Assembly: GCA_005784505.1 (NCBI GenBank)
Contig: VCAZ01000122.1
Coordinates: 678,284 to 742,283 of the forward strand
DNA: 64,000 bases
Source: Bagarius yarrelli
Lineage: Eukaryota > Chordata > Actinopteri > Siluriformes > Sisoridae
Direction: 5' to 3'
Below, piece by piece: positions 33,424 to 45,690 of this stretch. Position 1 is the first letter of the stretch; each line of letters opens with the position of its first letter. The notes under the pieces are model-generated. The model was not told the origin of the DNA. It did not search any database and was given only the letters and a program-made list of their open reading frames with translations. The translations under genes and the position numbers were made by a program.

Positions 33424-34539
33424 AGTCACACTCTACAGTGTAAGTGCTGCACTGATTCTCAGCAGTGAGCATAAAATGGAGGTGGAATGTGTGTGTGTAT
33501 CTGGGTAGTGTTGATGGTTACTGCAGTGAGAAATGACTCCAAGAAGCACCTGCAAACATCAGGGTTTGCTTTTTTACACATAAAAAAAACCACCTTAAGC
33601 TTTACTGTCCCTCTAAATCAAATTTTATTGTGCTTTTTTTGCTAATCATTTTTTCAGGGATTTTAAAAAGCCATGCACTTTGTATCTCCTAAAGTTGATG
33701 TAATGTGTAAAAGTTGTTACCTGATTATTGTTTTGCTATATGAGCCACGGTCTCCAAGCAAAATCTCTTAATATGTTATTACTATGTTAAGACAATGCAA
33801 AGTGCTAAATAGTGCTCTACTGCCCTCTAGTGTTTATTAATGTGATTGTTTCAAGCAAAAATCTTTAAGGTTGTGCAAATGTGTATTTTTTGTCCAGACT
33901 TTAGCTGGTAGGATATTTTGAATATTTTGTTGAGCTTGAAAGTTGGATATATTTGCTTTTGGAAAGTTCCAGCTGTTCTTAGACTCTTTATTTTATTACT
34001 TTTAGCTTATTGCTGCTATAGATATTAATCAGCCTTAACATATTTACATATCAAAATCATACTTATTAAAAAAAATATATATATTTATTTAGTTCTGTTT
34101 TATTTTTCAGACTGTTTGTAAAAATCTCTAGTCTGATTGAAAAAACATCAACTTTACATTGGTGCAAACTTTTTATTATAACTGTTACTATTTTATTGTT
34201 TATATATCATTAAATATATTCTATGCCATGTAATGCAAATATTTTTTGTATTAATGCACATGTGTTTGGTGATGCTGGAGTTGTTTTGTTTAAGAATCTA
34301 AATGTGTATAATTGATTATCAGACTTCTTTGGTTAAAACATTTCATATTTTATTTATTTTTTAAAAAAAGACTATCATATTTTACAAAAAAAAATGTTAA
34401 ACACATTTTGCCAAAATCATAAAGTAGCATTTTAAAAAACAGCCTATTTTTCAGGTATTTGAAACGAATAAATTATTTAAAAAAAAATTCTTCTGATGTG
34501 TGTGTTTTAGTCTCCTAATGTTTATTGGAAAAAATACAG
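33424..34539. other. 3' UTR of the SERTAD4-like gene and intergenic DNA
   Basis: AT-rich with no ORF of interest. A CTCF-like core on the minus strand is at 33822-33833 (gccctctagtgt). The transcript's 3' end cannot be fixed. Confidence 0.45.
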
Positions 34540-34705
34540 GAATATTTTGATAGAATAAGATATAAATACGACAATGAAAAAAAATAAAACGGCAATAAAA
34601 ATATTTTGATAATAAGGTCGAGATTACTAGAATAAAGTCAAAATTACGAGAATAAAATCGTAATATTTTGATAGAATAGGTCATAAATATGACAATAAAA
34701 ATAAT
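34540..34705. repeat. Tandem-like repeat (aataaagtcgaaattacgag type)
   Basis: Alternating aatattttgatagaata, agataaatacgacaata, gagaataaaatcg and tagaataaagtcaaaattac units, about 25 bases each. Confidence 0.7.
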
Positions 34706-35082
34706 GCGTGCTGCGCGTTCACTTTCAAATGCGCGCTCATGGTGCGTGCGCGTTACCCTTACGTCTACGTGCTCGTTCCTGTTTCTATGACTCGTGCTTT
34801 CCGTGTACGATCTATCAGTAACCGGATATTTCAGTAGTTCGCGTGAGATAACGGAGTCCATGCCGCCGACCGGGTTAAAGCGACCTAGTTTTAATTTCAG
34901 TGTGGAAACGGCTTATTATTAACATTTAAATGTTTATTTTACCGTAATGGAGTCAGCTAATCTAGCTAGCTAAACTTAAGATAAACAAGCCGGTTTGTTC
35001 AAAACAAACATCGCTCGAGCTCCACCTGACACGGCGGATAGTTAACTGCGTAGTTGGTTGTTGCTTTTTGTTGTTAATAATC
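34706..35082 (+). promoter_or_regulatory. Probable sgpp1 promoter and 5' UTR
   Basis: CpG-richer sequence (tgctgcgcgttc, atgcgcgctc, gtgcgtgcgcgtt) precedes the sgpp1 ATG. No TATA box was identified. A 136-codon minus-strand ORF overlapping it is AT-rich and without family resemblance. Confidence 0.4.
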
Positions 35083-38000
35083 ATGGGAAGCGCTTTAAGA
35101 GCGGATTTATTAATGCTGTTTAAATCTTTGCACGACCCGCAGCATGTCGCGCGCTTTCAGGAGCTGTGCGGTGTGCGGGCTACAATCACCGAAAACCATT
35201 CCGGCGCGCGAGACTCGGGCGGCGGTGAGGAAATAGACGTAAGCCGGCGGAGGAAACCAGTCCGAGACGGTCAAGAGAAACAGCAGGAGGTTAACGGCGC
35301 GGTGAACGGGTCCACGAACGGGGTCGCTGGAGTAAACGCGAAGAGTGGAATCGCGCGAGGGCCGCTGCGCAAGAACTCACTGACAGGCGACGTGGGCCAC
35401 CAGTTCGTGATCTCGAACCGGTTACTGTACTACGCGTTCACGCTGGGAACGGAACTGGGCAACGAGCTGTTCTACATCAGCTTCTTCCCGTTCCTCACCT
35501 GGAACGTGGACCCGTTCGTGGCGCGCAGACTGATCGCGATCTGGGTCTGGGTCATGTACCTGGGACAGTGCACCAAGGACCTGGTGCGGTGGCCGCGGCC
35601 CGCCTCGCCTCCTGTGGTCAAACTGGAGGTGTTTTACGACTCGGAGTACAGCATGCCGTCCACCCACGCCATGTCCGGTACCGCGGTGCCGCTGGGCCTC
35701 TTCCTGCTCACCTACAGCCGCTGGGAGGTGAGAACCAAACCGGCACACAGATTTTAAAACTGGTGGAAGTGGCAGCGCAGTGTTGATCAAAAGATCATGG
35801 GTTCAATTCCCACTCCTGAGCCTCTGAGCAGGGCCCTTAACTGCTTAGATGGATTAAAAAGTTAGATTAGATAATTAAATGATAAGTCTCTATGAATAAC
35901 AGGTTCTACCAAATGACCGAAATGTAAATGTGGACCTGGACCTCGTCATGAGGTCCACCATTTAAAACAATTATTTATATTTCAGGCACAAATCAACATA
36001 AAACACTCTTTTAATCAGATTTATTATTAATCTGCTCTGTAGTCCAGCTTCCACCATCACATCTTTACTTTATTAGCTTATTTATATACGGCAGGAGAAT
36101 CAAATACCAAATGAAAAGAAAAATAATCAAGTAATACTGCAACAAACGATTATTTTAATACACAATTGATAGACAACGGTTATTAGAATGATTAGACAAT
36201 TAATTAGCAGTTTATGTCATTAGTTTAGTTATTATGTCTATTGTAACCAGTAATTGAAACAAGGAAATCGATTATTTTAGCTTATAAAATTGTTTTTTTT
36301 AATAGAGCTTTAATTATTTCACTAATTCTTCAGTTTCTTCAAATTATTATATATACGTATAATATAATTTTTTTGCCATTGCTGTTGATTTCTAGCAGAA
36401 AATCAGGTTGTAATTCTGACTTAAAGCGACACTGACTCTGTTTTACATTTTTTCATTGTATTGTCATAAGTAAAGTCGTCCTTGATTTGCGCTACAGCGC
36501 CACTCTGGTTAAACCGTGCTATTGCAGGTTACATCGTTTTACGTCAGCTCAAATGTTTTATTGTTTATTATGTCGAATAATCTTTTCAAGGATAATGTCA
36601 AGATACCTAATAGTTTGGTGTGACCTTCAATAAATTCACCAGCTCTAGCTAATCAGGTTCTCCAGGCGACTTTTTTTTTTTAAAGAATAAAAAACATGTT
36701 ATGTGTATCAGAGGAGGGTTTGAACTCAACTCTGCAGGACTGTAACCCTACAGGAACTGACACTAACACCCATGACCTGTCTGGTAATACCTTAACAACA
36801 ACCAGGGAGAACCCTAGATATGACCTAGCTACAATTCTACAATACCATAACAATCCATAACCTAGCAACCGATTTACGTTTACGTTATTAGCACATTTTA
36901 ACAGTCATCGTTTTTTCATGTTGTTTTAGCATTTTTGTTGCTAAACCGACATTAGCCAAAACCAGTACTTTTATGCGACACACACAGACGCAATGAAGTC
37001 ATATTATAAAAGAAAAGGTCAATTGTGATGGCACGTCTGATTGTCCTCCTCCTCCAAGAGCTCGGGAATTTGTTTGTCAGCACATTGGCTACATTTAGCA
37101 AACAGAAATTTCTATCTTAACGCTGCAGTTTAGTCGCAATCCTTGATATGGCGCTGCTTATCTCACTCTGTTTAGTTTTAGTTTGGATTAGCGCTGTTAA
37201 TAATGTTTTTTTCCCCCTATTCTTTTCATAGATGCAAGCAAAGTCATGTCGAGTAATGTTCACACCAAAAGAACAGCTCTTTTCAGGTTTAAGTAGCAAA
37301 TTAATGCTCATTTCAGCAAATCCAGACATGTCAAGCTTTAGGCCTTTGTGTGTGTTAAAGGCAAAGACGCACACACACACACACCACCACCACCACCACT
37401 TTACAGGTGGTGTGTAAATGTAAATTTGAATGCAAACGTAGTCACATTCATTATTAAGGTTCATCATCCAGTCACGCATACAGAGTTGATGTTGCGGTAA
37501 CAGAATAAAATCCGGGTTCTAAGCTAGAACTAATGATAGTAAACGCTGTCAACGTGAACATTTTCTGTACTCGGAACCCAATACAAATCCCAGCGCTTTG
37601 GTATTCCGTTCTTTTTTTTTTCCGCTGACGTCATTGCGTTCTCTGAATGTATTTGCGTCACCCGGGGATGTCCTTGTGGGTGAAGTCTGTGTATTTTATG
37701 CAGTCGAATGGTATAAAGAATTCATTGTTACTTTGTATCATGTGACAGGATGTGTGTTTTGTTTTTGTTTTGTTTTTTTGTTTTTTTTACTTTTGTTGAC
37801 TGATAAACAATCATCGTGGTAAAAGTCACACCACTGTGCCTTCTGTTACAGGATAATAATCGGCTTCAGCGGTGTAACGCTAACTCCGCCCTCTCGCAGA
37901 TTATTTTTAATACCAGCGTGATGGAGAGAGCTTTCTACTCTAATAACAGTGTCTAGAGCTGCAGAACATAACGTCTGCCTGAGAACAAAAGCCCAACAGA

Positions 38001-38920
38001 GACTCTTTGTTCGCCAGCAAACGTTTGATTGTGTAGTTTTTTTGTGAAGCCTCGTCATGAAGCTGCTGTTTGTTTGGAAATCACAGGCAGTCTTTATCCT
38101 GAATCTGGGTCAAAGGTGAAGGGTGAAATGAGATTTAAAGTAATAACACTGTTATATGTTATGAAGGAATTTTTTAAAATCTATCTGAGCAGCTGTGGGT
38201 TAGGGGCCCTACCCAGGGGCCCTTAGCAGTTTGATTAAGCTGGGAATTGAACCCCGAGCTACCACTTCCTCAAAGATTTACATTTACATTTCTAGCTTTT
38301 GGCAGACATTTTTATCCAGAGCGACTTCCTTTATCTTGTTCGTCATGGTGGGATTCGAACTTTCCAAACAGAAATCCAGGACGTCATAACCGCAGAGCGC
38401 TACACGCACGCCGAGCGCTATACCCCCCTAGTGCGCTATACCCCCCTAGTGCGCTATACCCCCCTAGTGCGCTATACCCCCCTAGTGCGCTATAATACCC
38501 CCCCCCTATACGGGCCCTATACCCCCTAGTGCCCTATACCCCCTAGTGCCCTATACCCCCCTACTGCGGTATACACCCCTAGTGCCCTATACACCCCTAG
38601 TGCCCTATACACACCGAGCGCTATACACACGCTATAATACGCTACACACGCGCTATACGCGCTAACACTCCTTGCTTCTCTCTTTCTTCTGTTTCCTCAT
38701 AACTCTCTCTTAATCCTTCATTTCTTTCTTCCCCTTTTTTCTTCCCTTTTGTCCCCCCTCTTATTTATTTCTTCCCTTTTTTTCATTTCTTAACTTTCCT
38801 AACCCGTTTATCACTCTGTCTCTATTTTTTATTTCCTATTCCTTCCTGTCTTTACTTCTCCCCTATGATTTCCTATATTGATCCATTTGTAGGCTTATTC
38901 AGCATTTCTTAGTGCATTCA

Positions 38921-38970
<50 letters not shown>

Positions 38971-39368
38971 CACACACACGCACACATGCACACAAATACA
39001 CAGCTTCCTTATAGTGTCACACAACATTTTCTGCTCTCCGTCTCCCAAAAAGAGCCACAAACAAGCTGAAACAAGCTCAGGATCTTCGTTAAAGCCATGA
39101 TGCATCATGGGAAATGTGACTTTTTTTAAAAATAGTGTGTGAAAATACACACATAAGCTGTGATTCGTGTCTCATCAGGTAGCGCATTAACTAAATGACT
39201 TGATAATAAACGATGTTAAAAAGTCAACATCGAGTCCTATCTCTTTCTCTTTCTGTCTCTCTCTCTTTCTCTTTCTCTCTCTCTCTCTCTCTCTCCCCCT
39301 CCTGAACTCTCTTACACACACAAATACACACAGCTGCTGCAGTAGCTTAGTTTTTTCCTGGACGAAGT

Positions 39369-39419
<51 letters not shown>

Positions 39420-40103
39420 TCTGTAATCTGTGTCAGATGTTCGATCCCGGTGAGAGACAGGATGAATTACGGACCGAGAGCGCTTCATCCTCAGAGTTCC
39501 TCTTTCCCTCAGCGGTCCAACTCGTGTGTCATGTGGTTGCAGGGCACGAGGTGCGGTCAGAACATGTACTCAACTCTCGAACCCAGCAATTAGAGAGAGA
39601 GAGAGAGAGAGAGGAAGAGAAAGAGAAAGAGAGAGAAAAAGGAAGAAAAAAGATGGGAGAGGTTGATGAACGAGAAGTGATCCAGAATTTTAGTTCCTTT
39701 AATGGATTTTATAAGTAAATGCAAGAATTAACACAAATAATACTAAAATAAAATATTTAAATATAAAATATATCTGTTTAATTTAATGTGTAAAGCTGAA
39801 TAATTGCTCAAAATGTGTTTAGATAATGAAATAAATTCAGATCTATTAATTTTTTATTTACAGCACAAAGACATAACTTAATATTTTACTAACTGCACAA
39901 GCTGAAATGATTACTGACGAAACTCGCTAATAATTACAGATTAATCGACTATCAAAATAAAAGTTTGGTTGTGTGACCAATCAGATTCAAGAATGCAAAT
40001 TAGGTCATTCATTTCAAAGCGACATTCCAGTGTTAGTTTTATTACAGTAAGTTTTTTTTCTTTATTCCCATATCATAAATCTTTTACTTGTTTATCTCTC
40101 TCT

Positions 40104-40140
<37 letters not shown>

Positions 40141-43100
40141 CATCATTCGCTGAGATTTGTTATTGTGTGTATAAGCCCGTGTGAACAGCTCAAGTTTCAG
40201 CTTCTCTTGTCGTTCAGTCACGTTTCAAGCGGATGTATTTCTCGTGCGTCAGGTGACATTTTATAAGCAGGTCATTGGATCCGGTTATGTTCCCACAAAA
40301 AAAGTCTCCATGACCTGATAACGTAAACACGTATAACACAAACTCCCCTAAAGACAATGTGAGCAGATAGACAATGTTTTAAGATCAGTTAGTTAATGAT
40401 AACAACTGATAAAACCAGCAATAACCGGATCGTAGACCCTGTCACCTCCGGAACGTTGCTGTTGATAAATCCTGCCTCTTTACAGTGCAGACGTGACATC
40501 CCATGACTCCAAAAGTTTATATATTGAATGAATAAACAATAAAGACATTTTTCCCTCTATGGGCAAAACTCTACCATATTTTCTTATTTCTTTATGTTAA
40601 ATTACTATAGAATCCATCATAACAGTTTATGTGCAAAAGTTTTTACTCCTATATTAATACTGCATGTCTAAATTAGGCTGATTTGGAAGCTCATTGATGG
40701 TCGTGTGTTTGTTTCCTCCCCAGTATCCATTCATTCTTGGACTTGGTTTGACATTGAGTTGGAGCCTGCTGGTGTGTGTGAGCCGTGTCTACATGGGCAT
40801 GCACTCTGTCCTGGTAAGACAACAAACACAAACGCACGTTAACGGGTTTTAATCTACATCAAGTAAAAACTGACCAGAGTTCATCATCGTTATCGACATG
40901 AATTCTATCGCGATTCGATATGATATCGTTTAGGGCTGAACGATTAATCGAAATCGAATCACGATTTTAAAAGCTGCAATTAGCGAATTGCAAAAGGCTG
41001 TGATGTAAATGTGATATAAAATGTCCAAGATAACAATAATAACAGCCAGTTGAGTGCACACAGCTTCGTGCAGCCAATCAGCTATGGTTGTGTGCCTGTA
41101 ACGCGCACCACCAAAGAACAACAACAACAAAAGGAAAGTGCGGTGGAGTGAGATTATGCCTTCTTTAATAGCGAAAAAAACCAGCACATCTGTAATATAG
41201 GATTATTTCAGGTTCAAAGTGACAGACGCCAAACAAAAAAGGGAATTTGCAAGAGAAAAAATGACCAGAGACAGCTGTTTGAGGAGGAGTATTATTACTC
41301 CGTCGAATAACAAGCAACAAAGTACAATTTCAGAATTGTTCGCGGCTTTTACAGAATATAAAAAAGATGTTACAAAAACACCAGGAGATCACTAATGCCA
41401 TAACCCGCTAGCTCGCTAAAGACACAGCGCCTTTTAATCCAAGTGCTGGAAATTTTGTTAAAAAATGTTTTTTATTAATATACACTGGAATAATTAAATA
41501 TCTTCTCTATTTTTTTAACTAAAATGTATTTAGGCAGCTCTGACTACGAAATGTCAGCAAGATGCTAACTATCTATTTGGTAGAAAGGCACACTGCATCT
41601 GCTGGACTACAAGGAATTAAGGAATCTATCACTAGCGCTGGACAATATTAAGACGACTCAATCGCAATATCTGTCAGAAAAATCACAAATGGATATTTTC
41701 CATTATAATAATAATAATAATGACATTCAAAGCTGATAATTTCCTTGTTTTATTTATCAGTAGCAATATTTAAGTGGAAATAAGTGCCAACGAATCGTGA
41801 ATCAATGACTCAAAATAATGGTTTGTTGCTGTGCTAGTTAGTGATAATATTAATTAAAATGAGTAACGGCAGTAATAATAAGTTAATATATGATGACCTC
41901 ATCGATAAATTGTTCTATTCTGGTTCGTATATTATATCATTGTTTAATCTCTGTTCTGTTTTTATGTCCCCTAAAAATGCAAGATTTACCTGCGTGTCAT
42001 GTCAAATGTCAATTATTCACTTTGTTACCTAATAAACCTGATGTGTTAGCAGTTCCGGATAAAATTTCACGACTCGGGCTCAAAGGTACCTGTTACTCGA
42101 GGTACTCATTAGACACACACATGCACAAACACGTGTCCGCGCTGTCTTCGGATACACAGGGAAAATTGTCTTTGACCTCAATGATTCGCCATAAATATGT
42201 GAGACAGGTGGCTGGGTGGTTCCTGATCGATCGTTGGTGTATTGGTGTGTGTGATTTGTGTTTTCTGTAAGATTTAAAATTTTTTTTTTTTTTTACACAA
42301 CAAACGTCAGTAATTCTGGTTTGATTGATACAATTGATTTGTTTACATTTCGCTCATCCTACAAATTATGGAGCAAAGTTCAGCTTCTGGGTAAAACCGA
42401 GAGCAAAGTTTAGCCAAGAAACGATAGCGAGAAACGTTGTCAAGAATTTAAGGTCGTCTCTGTACATATTCAGCATTTTTACATCTCCTGATTTGCACTC
42501 GCATACAACACAAGCTGCAACGTTTAATGACGCATTAAAAAAAGGCCTAAAGTTTTGTGCTTTAGGCATCTGATTAGTGGCACCGGAACAGTGTGTGTGT
42601 GTGTGTGTGTGTGTGTGTATTAGTATGCACCCTGAAAAGCAGGAAGTTCCTCAATGCCATTTCATCTAATCCCCATGCATTCTGCCCCACCGCGTGATCA
42701 AAGTTCACCAATCAGCCAAAACGTTACAACTACGTTACTGAAAGCACTTTTTTGTTTCCTATTTTGAATCTTATTATTAATTTCTTAATATAGACACGTT
42801 TACAATATTGCAGTGGGTGTGATGAGTGTCAGTGTTACACACACAAACTCTCTAGGCCATCCAACAACTTTTACATTTTGTTTTGTTCTTTTGCCCCTCA
42901 GGATGTGATTGTTGGTTTTCTGTTCAGTTTGCTCATCCTGGTCGTATTCTATCCAGTTCTGGACACCATCGATACGTTCAACCAGTCCTCCAGCTACGCT
43001 CCCATCCTCACTGTCTCTCTCCACGCCGCGCTGGGACTTTTCTCTTTCACCCTGGACACGTGGAGCACGTCCCGTGGCGACACCGCTCAGATACTGGGCA

Positions 43101-43453
43101 CGGGTGCCGGGATCGCCGTGTCATCTCACCTCAACCACCAGCTGGCTCTGATTCACGACCCGCCTGCCTCTATGCTGCCTCTGCAGGCGCCGCCGCTCAG
43201 CTGGGGCCTCTTCGGGTGGAGCCTGCTCCGGTTTATCCTGGGTGTGCTGATGCTGATAGGCACCAGGACGGTAATGAAGGCTCTCACCATCCCCCTGGTG
43301 TGTCGCGTAGTCGGGATCTCCAGCCAGGATGTCCGCAAAGCCAGGCGGAACATGCTGGTGGAGCTCCCGTACCGCTACATCGTTTACTGGACCGTCGGCT
43401 TTAGCGCCTTCTTTCTCGTCCCCTACATTTTTTCTTGCATCGGCTTGTCCTGA
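35083..43453 (+). CDS. sgpp1: Sphingosine-1-phosphate phosphatase 1
   Basis: ER membrane enzyme that dephosphorylates sphingosine-1-phosphate to sphingosine in sphingolipid turnover. Three coding exons, 35083-35727, 40724-40813 and 42902-43453, join in phase 0 to 428 aa (human about 441). The lipid-phosphatase motifs are complete: KDLVRWPRP (K165, R172, P173), PSTHAMSG (residues 192-199, His195) and SRVYMGMHSVLD (235-246, His242, Asp246). The last spans the exon 2-3 junction, which confirms the splicing. Several hydrophobic segments follow, and FSFTLDTWSTSRGDTA and ELPYRYIVY match the family. The variable N-terminal ~90 residues keep DPQHVARFQELCGV and RKNSLTG. ATG 35083 is chosen; the frame is open upstream but has no earlier ATG. 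Exon 1 is very GC-rich compared with its surroundings. Intron 1 holds SINEs and a minisatellite, and intron 2 a hAT remnant. Confidence 0.96.
35757..35932 (+). mobile_element. tRNA-derived SINE in sgpp1 intron 1
   Basis: atcatgggttcaattccc (B-box), tctgagcagggcccttaactgc, gttctaccaaatgacc and aaatgtaaatg in the family order. It sits about 30 bases after the exon 1 donor. Confidence 0.8.
36125..36570 (+). mobile_element. hAT-like MITE (family A)
   Basis: From ctgcaacaaacgattatttt to the ctacagcgccactctggtt region. Blocks shared with 59570-60010 and 17395-17880 include agcgacactgactctgtttt. Confidence 0.6.
36571..38189. other. sgpp1 intron 1, unannotated stretch
   Basis: No exon or recognisable gene. 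There is a decayed relative of the palindromic MITE near 36710-36745 and a short (ac)n(cac)n run at 37370-37400. Confidence 0.5.
38190..38350 (-). mobile_element. tRNA-derived SINE in sgpp1 intron 1
   Basis: On the minus strand: tcaattcccagctta (B-box area), gggcccctgggtagggcccctaaccc, agtcgctctggataa and gtctgccaaaagc, then a taaatgtaaatc tail. Diverged. Confidence 0.75.
38398..38660. repeat. 18-bp GC-rich minisatellite
   Basis: Four near-perfect units of gcgctatacccccctagt followed by shortened or mutated units (gccctataccccctagt, ctatacacccctagt) and a decayed gctatacacgc tail. It directly follows the SINE at 38190-38350. Confidence 0.9.
38922..38995. repeat. (CA)n microsatellite
   Basis: About 35 CA units with cgca interruptions, sgpp1 intron 1. 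Confidence 0.95.
39241..39416. repeat. CT and CA microsatellites
   Basis: ctttctctttctg/ct run at 39241-39298 and (ca)n at 39371-39415; a (ga)n run follows at 39594-39650. The ORF spanning them is low-complexity. Confidence 0.9.
40932..41460 (+). pseudogene. hAT transposase remnant in sgpp1 intron 2
   Basis: Begins agggctgaacgattaatcg, a typical hAT-type end. The forward frame reads KKTSTSVI-stop-DYFRFKVTDAKQ, like the BED zinc-finger entry of hAT transposases. It continues to KQQSTISELFAAFTEYKK and, in another frame, AITR-stop-LAKDTAPFNPS, the family's ITxxIAKDxxPF motif. In-frame stops and frame changes show it is dead. The rest of the transposase is missing. Confidence 0.7.
41461..42890. 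other. sgpp1 intron 2, remaining part
   Basis: AT-rich. A second hAT-like end (gctggacaatattaagac) lies near 41637, and a (gt)n run is at 42591-42619. Small ORFs here have no family resemblance. Confidence 0.5.
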
Positions 43454-44842
43454 ACCGCTAACCACTGAAAAAAACAAGTTTTAGCACCGCAGCTTATCAA
43501 AGACCAAAAAAAGGTTCAATACACATTCAAAAAATATTTGCAAAAATAATTTTACCGTCAGACCTGCACTGCCCAAAGCTGCTTCTCCGCATTTTACAGC
43601 ACAACGTTCAATTAAATTTACTGTTTATTTTCTTAACCAGCTTTAACCATTTGGTTTATGTCATCTTTTATTATTGTTTCCGGCTATAAAGAGAGAGAGT
43701 TTAATTTCACGTCTCTACGACGAATAGGCACATATTTTGTGAGACATTTTTTTCAACCCTGTGACTGCAACTTTTCGCACCTTGGACACTTGAACTTTTA
43801 ATTTTTATTCTTTGCTGAAGTTGTTGCCATTATTCGGGATCGAGAACCTTTTTTTTATCGTTTTTTTTTGTTCGACTGAAATGTTTCTACATCCATTATA
43901 ACTGATCGCAGAACAGAAAACCGGGAGGACTTTAGATCCTGAAGGTCGACAGTAAGGGCCGTGTGGACGGCACGGTGATGTCCCCTTATTTTTTCCAAAA
44001 TTTTGTCGTGTGTGAGGTAAAGGTGACATTTTTATTCAGGAAATTAATGATAAACACAGATATTAACCTTCGCTTTACTTACTAATGGAAAACATCCACT
44101 AACCCTAAATATGTAAGAAAACACAAGCATGTTTTTTTTAATTCCTCCTGAAAAGCAGCCAGGTGAGTTATTTTTTATTTATTTTTTTTGCATGCACATT
44201 TGCATTGTGATGTCATGAACGTGGCGATAAAACGTTCAATTGGCTCGGTGGTAAAACCTGTGTGCTGGCGCTGCTTTTGCATTTGACACTTGGTTACAAC
44301 GCCGCCTATTTCTGACCAGCCGTCTGTCTCGTTTTTGTTTGTCAGGTTAAATTTTTCATTTTTGTTGGTTTGTTTGTTTGTTTGTTTGTTAATCACTGTT
44401 TACTGCGTGAAGCGTTGAAGTTGAAGTCAAACATTTGAGACCTTTTGTGTTTGTCGTACTGTTTAAAAGGAAATGCACTGCTTTCACATGCACATCATCA
44501 TCGAGCTTTGTATGTTATTTCTTTGTGTGTGTGTGTGTGTGCGTGTGTGTGTGTGTATGTGTGTGTGCGTGCGTGCATGTGTGTGTTGTTTAGATTTAGG
44601 ATGTTTAAATTTAAAATGTCTATTTAATTTTACGAATTCAGACGATCGAATTACTAATATTTACAATCTGTGCTAAAAACGAGCTTTTGATTAAAATACT
44701 TTTAATCGATAAAGAATCAATAACGATCGATTATAGATTAATCGTTACTTTATCATTATTTTCTGGCTGCAGAAATTACCAAAGAAAACATGTATTTCTT
44801 TTCCACAGTAAAATCTTTATTCAGTTCTTCCAGAATTTTGAG
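43454..44842. other. sgpp1 3' UTR / intergenic
   Basis: No exon recognised. (gttt)n run at 44363-44390, (gt)n near 44523-44587, and a family-A-like hAT MITE end near 44700-44840. Confidence 0.5.
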
Positions 44843-44855
44843 GCTCTCACACACA

Positions 44856-44901
<46 letters not shown>

Positions 44902-45402
44902 TTCTTACTCTTACACACTCTCTCTGTCTTTCTCTCACACACTCTTACTTTCGCACTCTCTCTATTACTCTCACACTCTCGCTCTCGTTTAATCTCACTC
45001 TTTCTCTCTTAATCACTCTCTCTCTCCCCCTCTCTCTCTTATTCTCACACACTCTCTCTCTCACACTCTCGTACTCTTACACACTCTCTTACTCTCACGC
45101 ACTCTTACTTTCGCACTCTCTCTCTTACTCTCACACTCTTGCTCTCTCTTAATCTCACACACACTCTCTCTCTCTCTTACTCTCACACACTCTTACTTTC
45201 GCACACACTCTCTCTTAGTCTCACACTCTTACTCTCACACACAACACTCTCTCTTAGTCTCACACTCTTACTCTCACATTCTTACTCTTACATACTTCCT
45301 CTTTCCTACTCTTACACTCTTACTCTCACACACTCTCTCACGCACTTACTCTCTCTATCTTCATCTTTTTCTCCACTCTTTCTCTCTCTCTCTTTCTCTC
45401 TC
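44843..45402. repeat. Compound CT/CA microsatellite, about 560 bp
   Basis: Alternating ctctct, tctcacac, ttactctcaca and cgcactctc blocks on one strand, almost purely pyrimidine plus A. Ser/Leu ORFs in it are artefacts. Confidence 0.95.
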
Positions 45403-45599
45403 AAACTGAATGTCATTCGCTTTCCCCCAGACTAGAAAGCTAAATAAAATCATCAATCCATTCAGTTAATTATGATCAACACCATTCTCAACGATCAATC
45501 ATCCACCATCGATTAATCATGCCTGTTGCTACTCTGTACATTTTAGTGTATAACATTTGTACGCTAGTAGTAGAAACGAATAGTTATAAAATGGGTGGT

Positions 45600-45690
45600 T
45601 TCTGGAGAAAGCCGTCACTCTGCGGTTTTGATCAGAAAGTTGTGGATTTGAATCCCTGCATTCCGGAGTAAATCACTTCTCACTGAATCG
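45600..45690 (+). mobile_element. SINE head remnant
   Basis: gatcagaaagttgtggatttgaatccctgc resembles the head and B-box of the SINE family; the body and tail are lost. Confidence 0.45.

Noticed and set aside
34451..34861. 136-codon minus-strand ORF upstream of sgpp1
   Set aside because: Built mostly from the aataaagtcg tandem repeat; Phe/Ile/Tyr-rich and without recognisable domains.
35422..35790. 122-codon minus-strand ORF opposite sgpp1 exon 1
   Set aside because: Antisense shadow of a GC-rich, strongly biased coding exon.
42883..43404. 173-codon + strand ORF in a second frame of sgpp1 exon 3
   Set aside because: Overlaps the clearly conserved SGPP1 frame and has no family resemblance.
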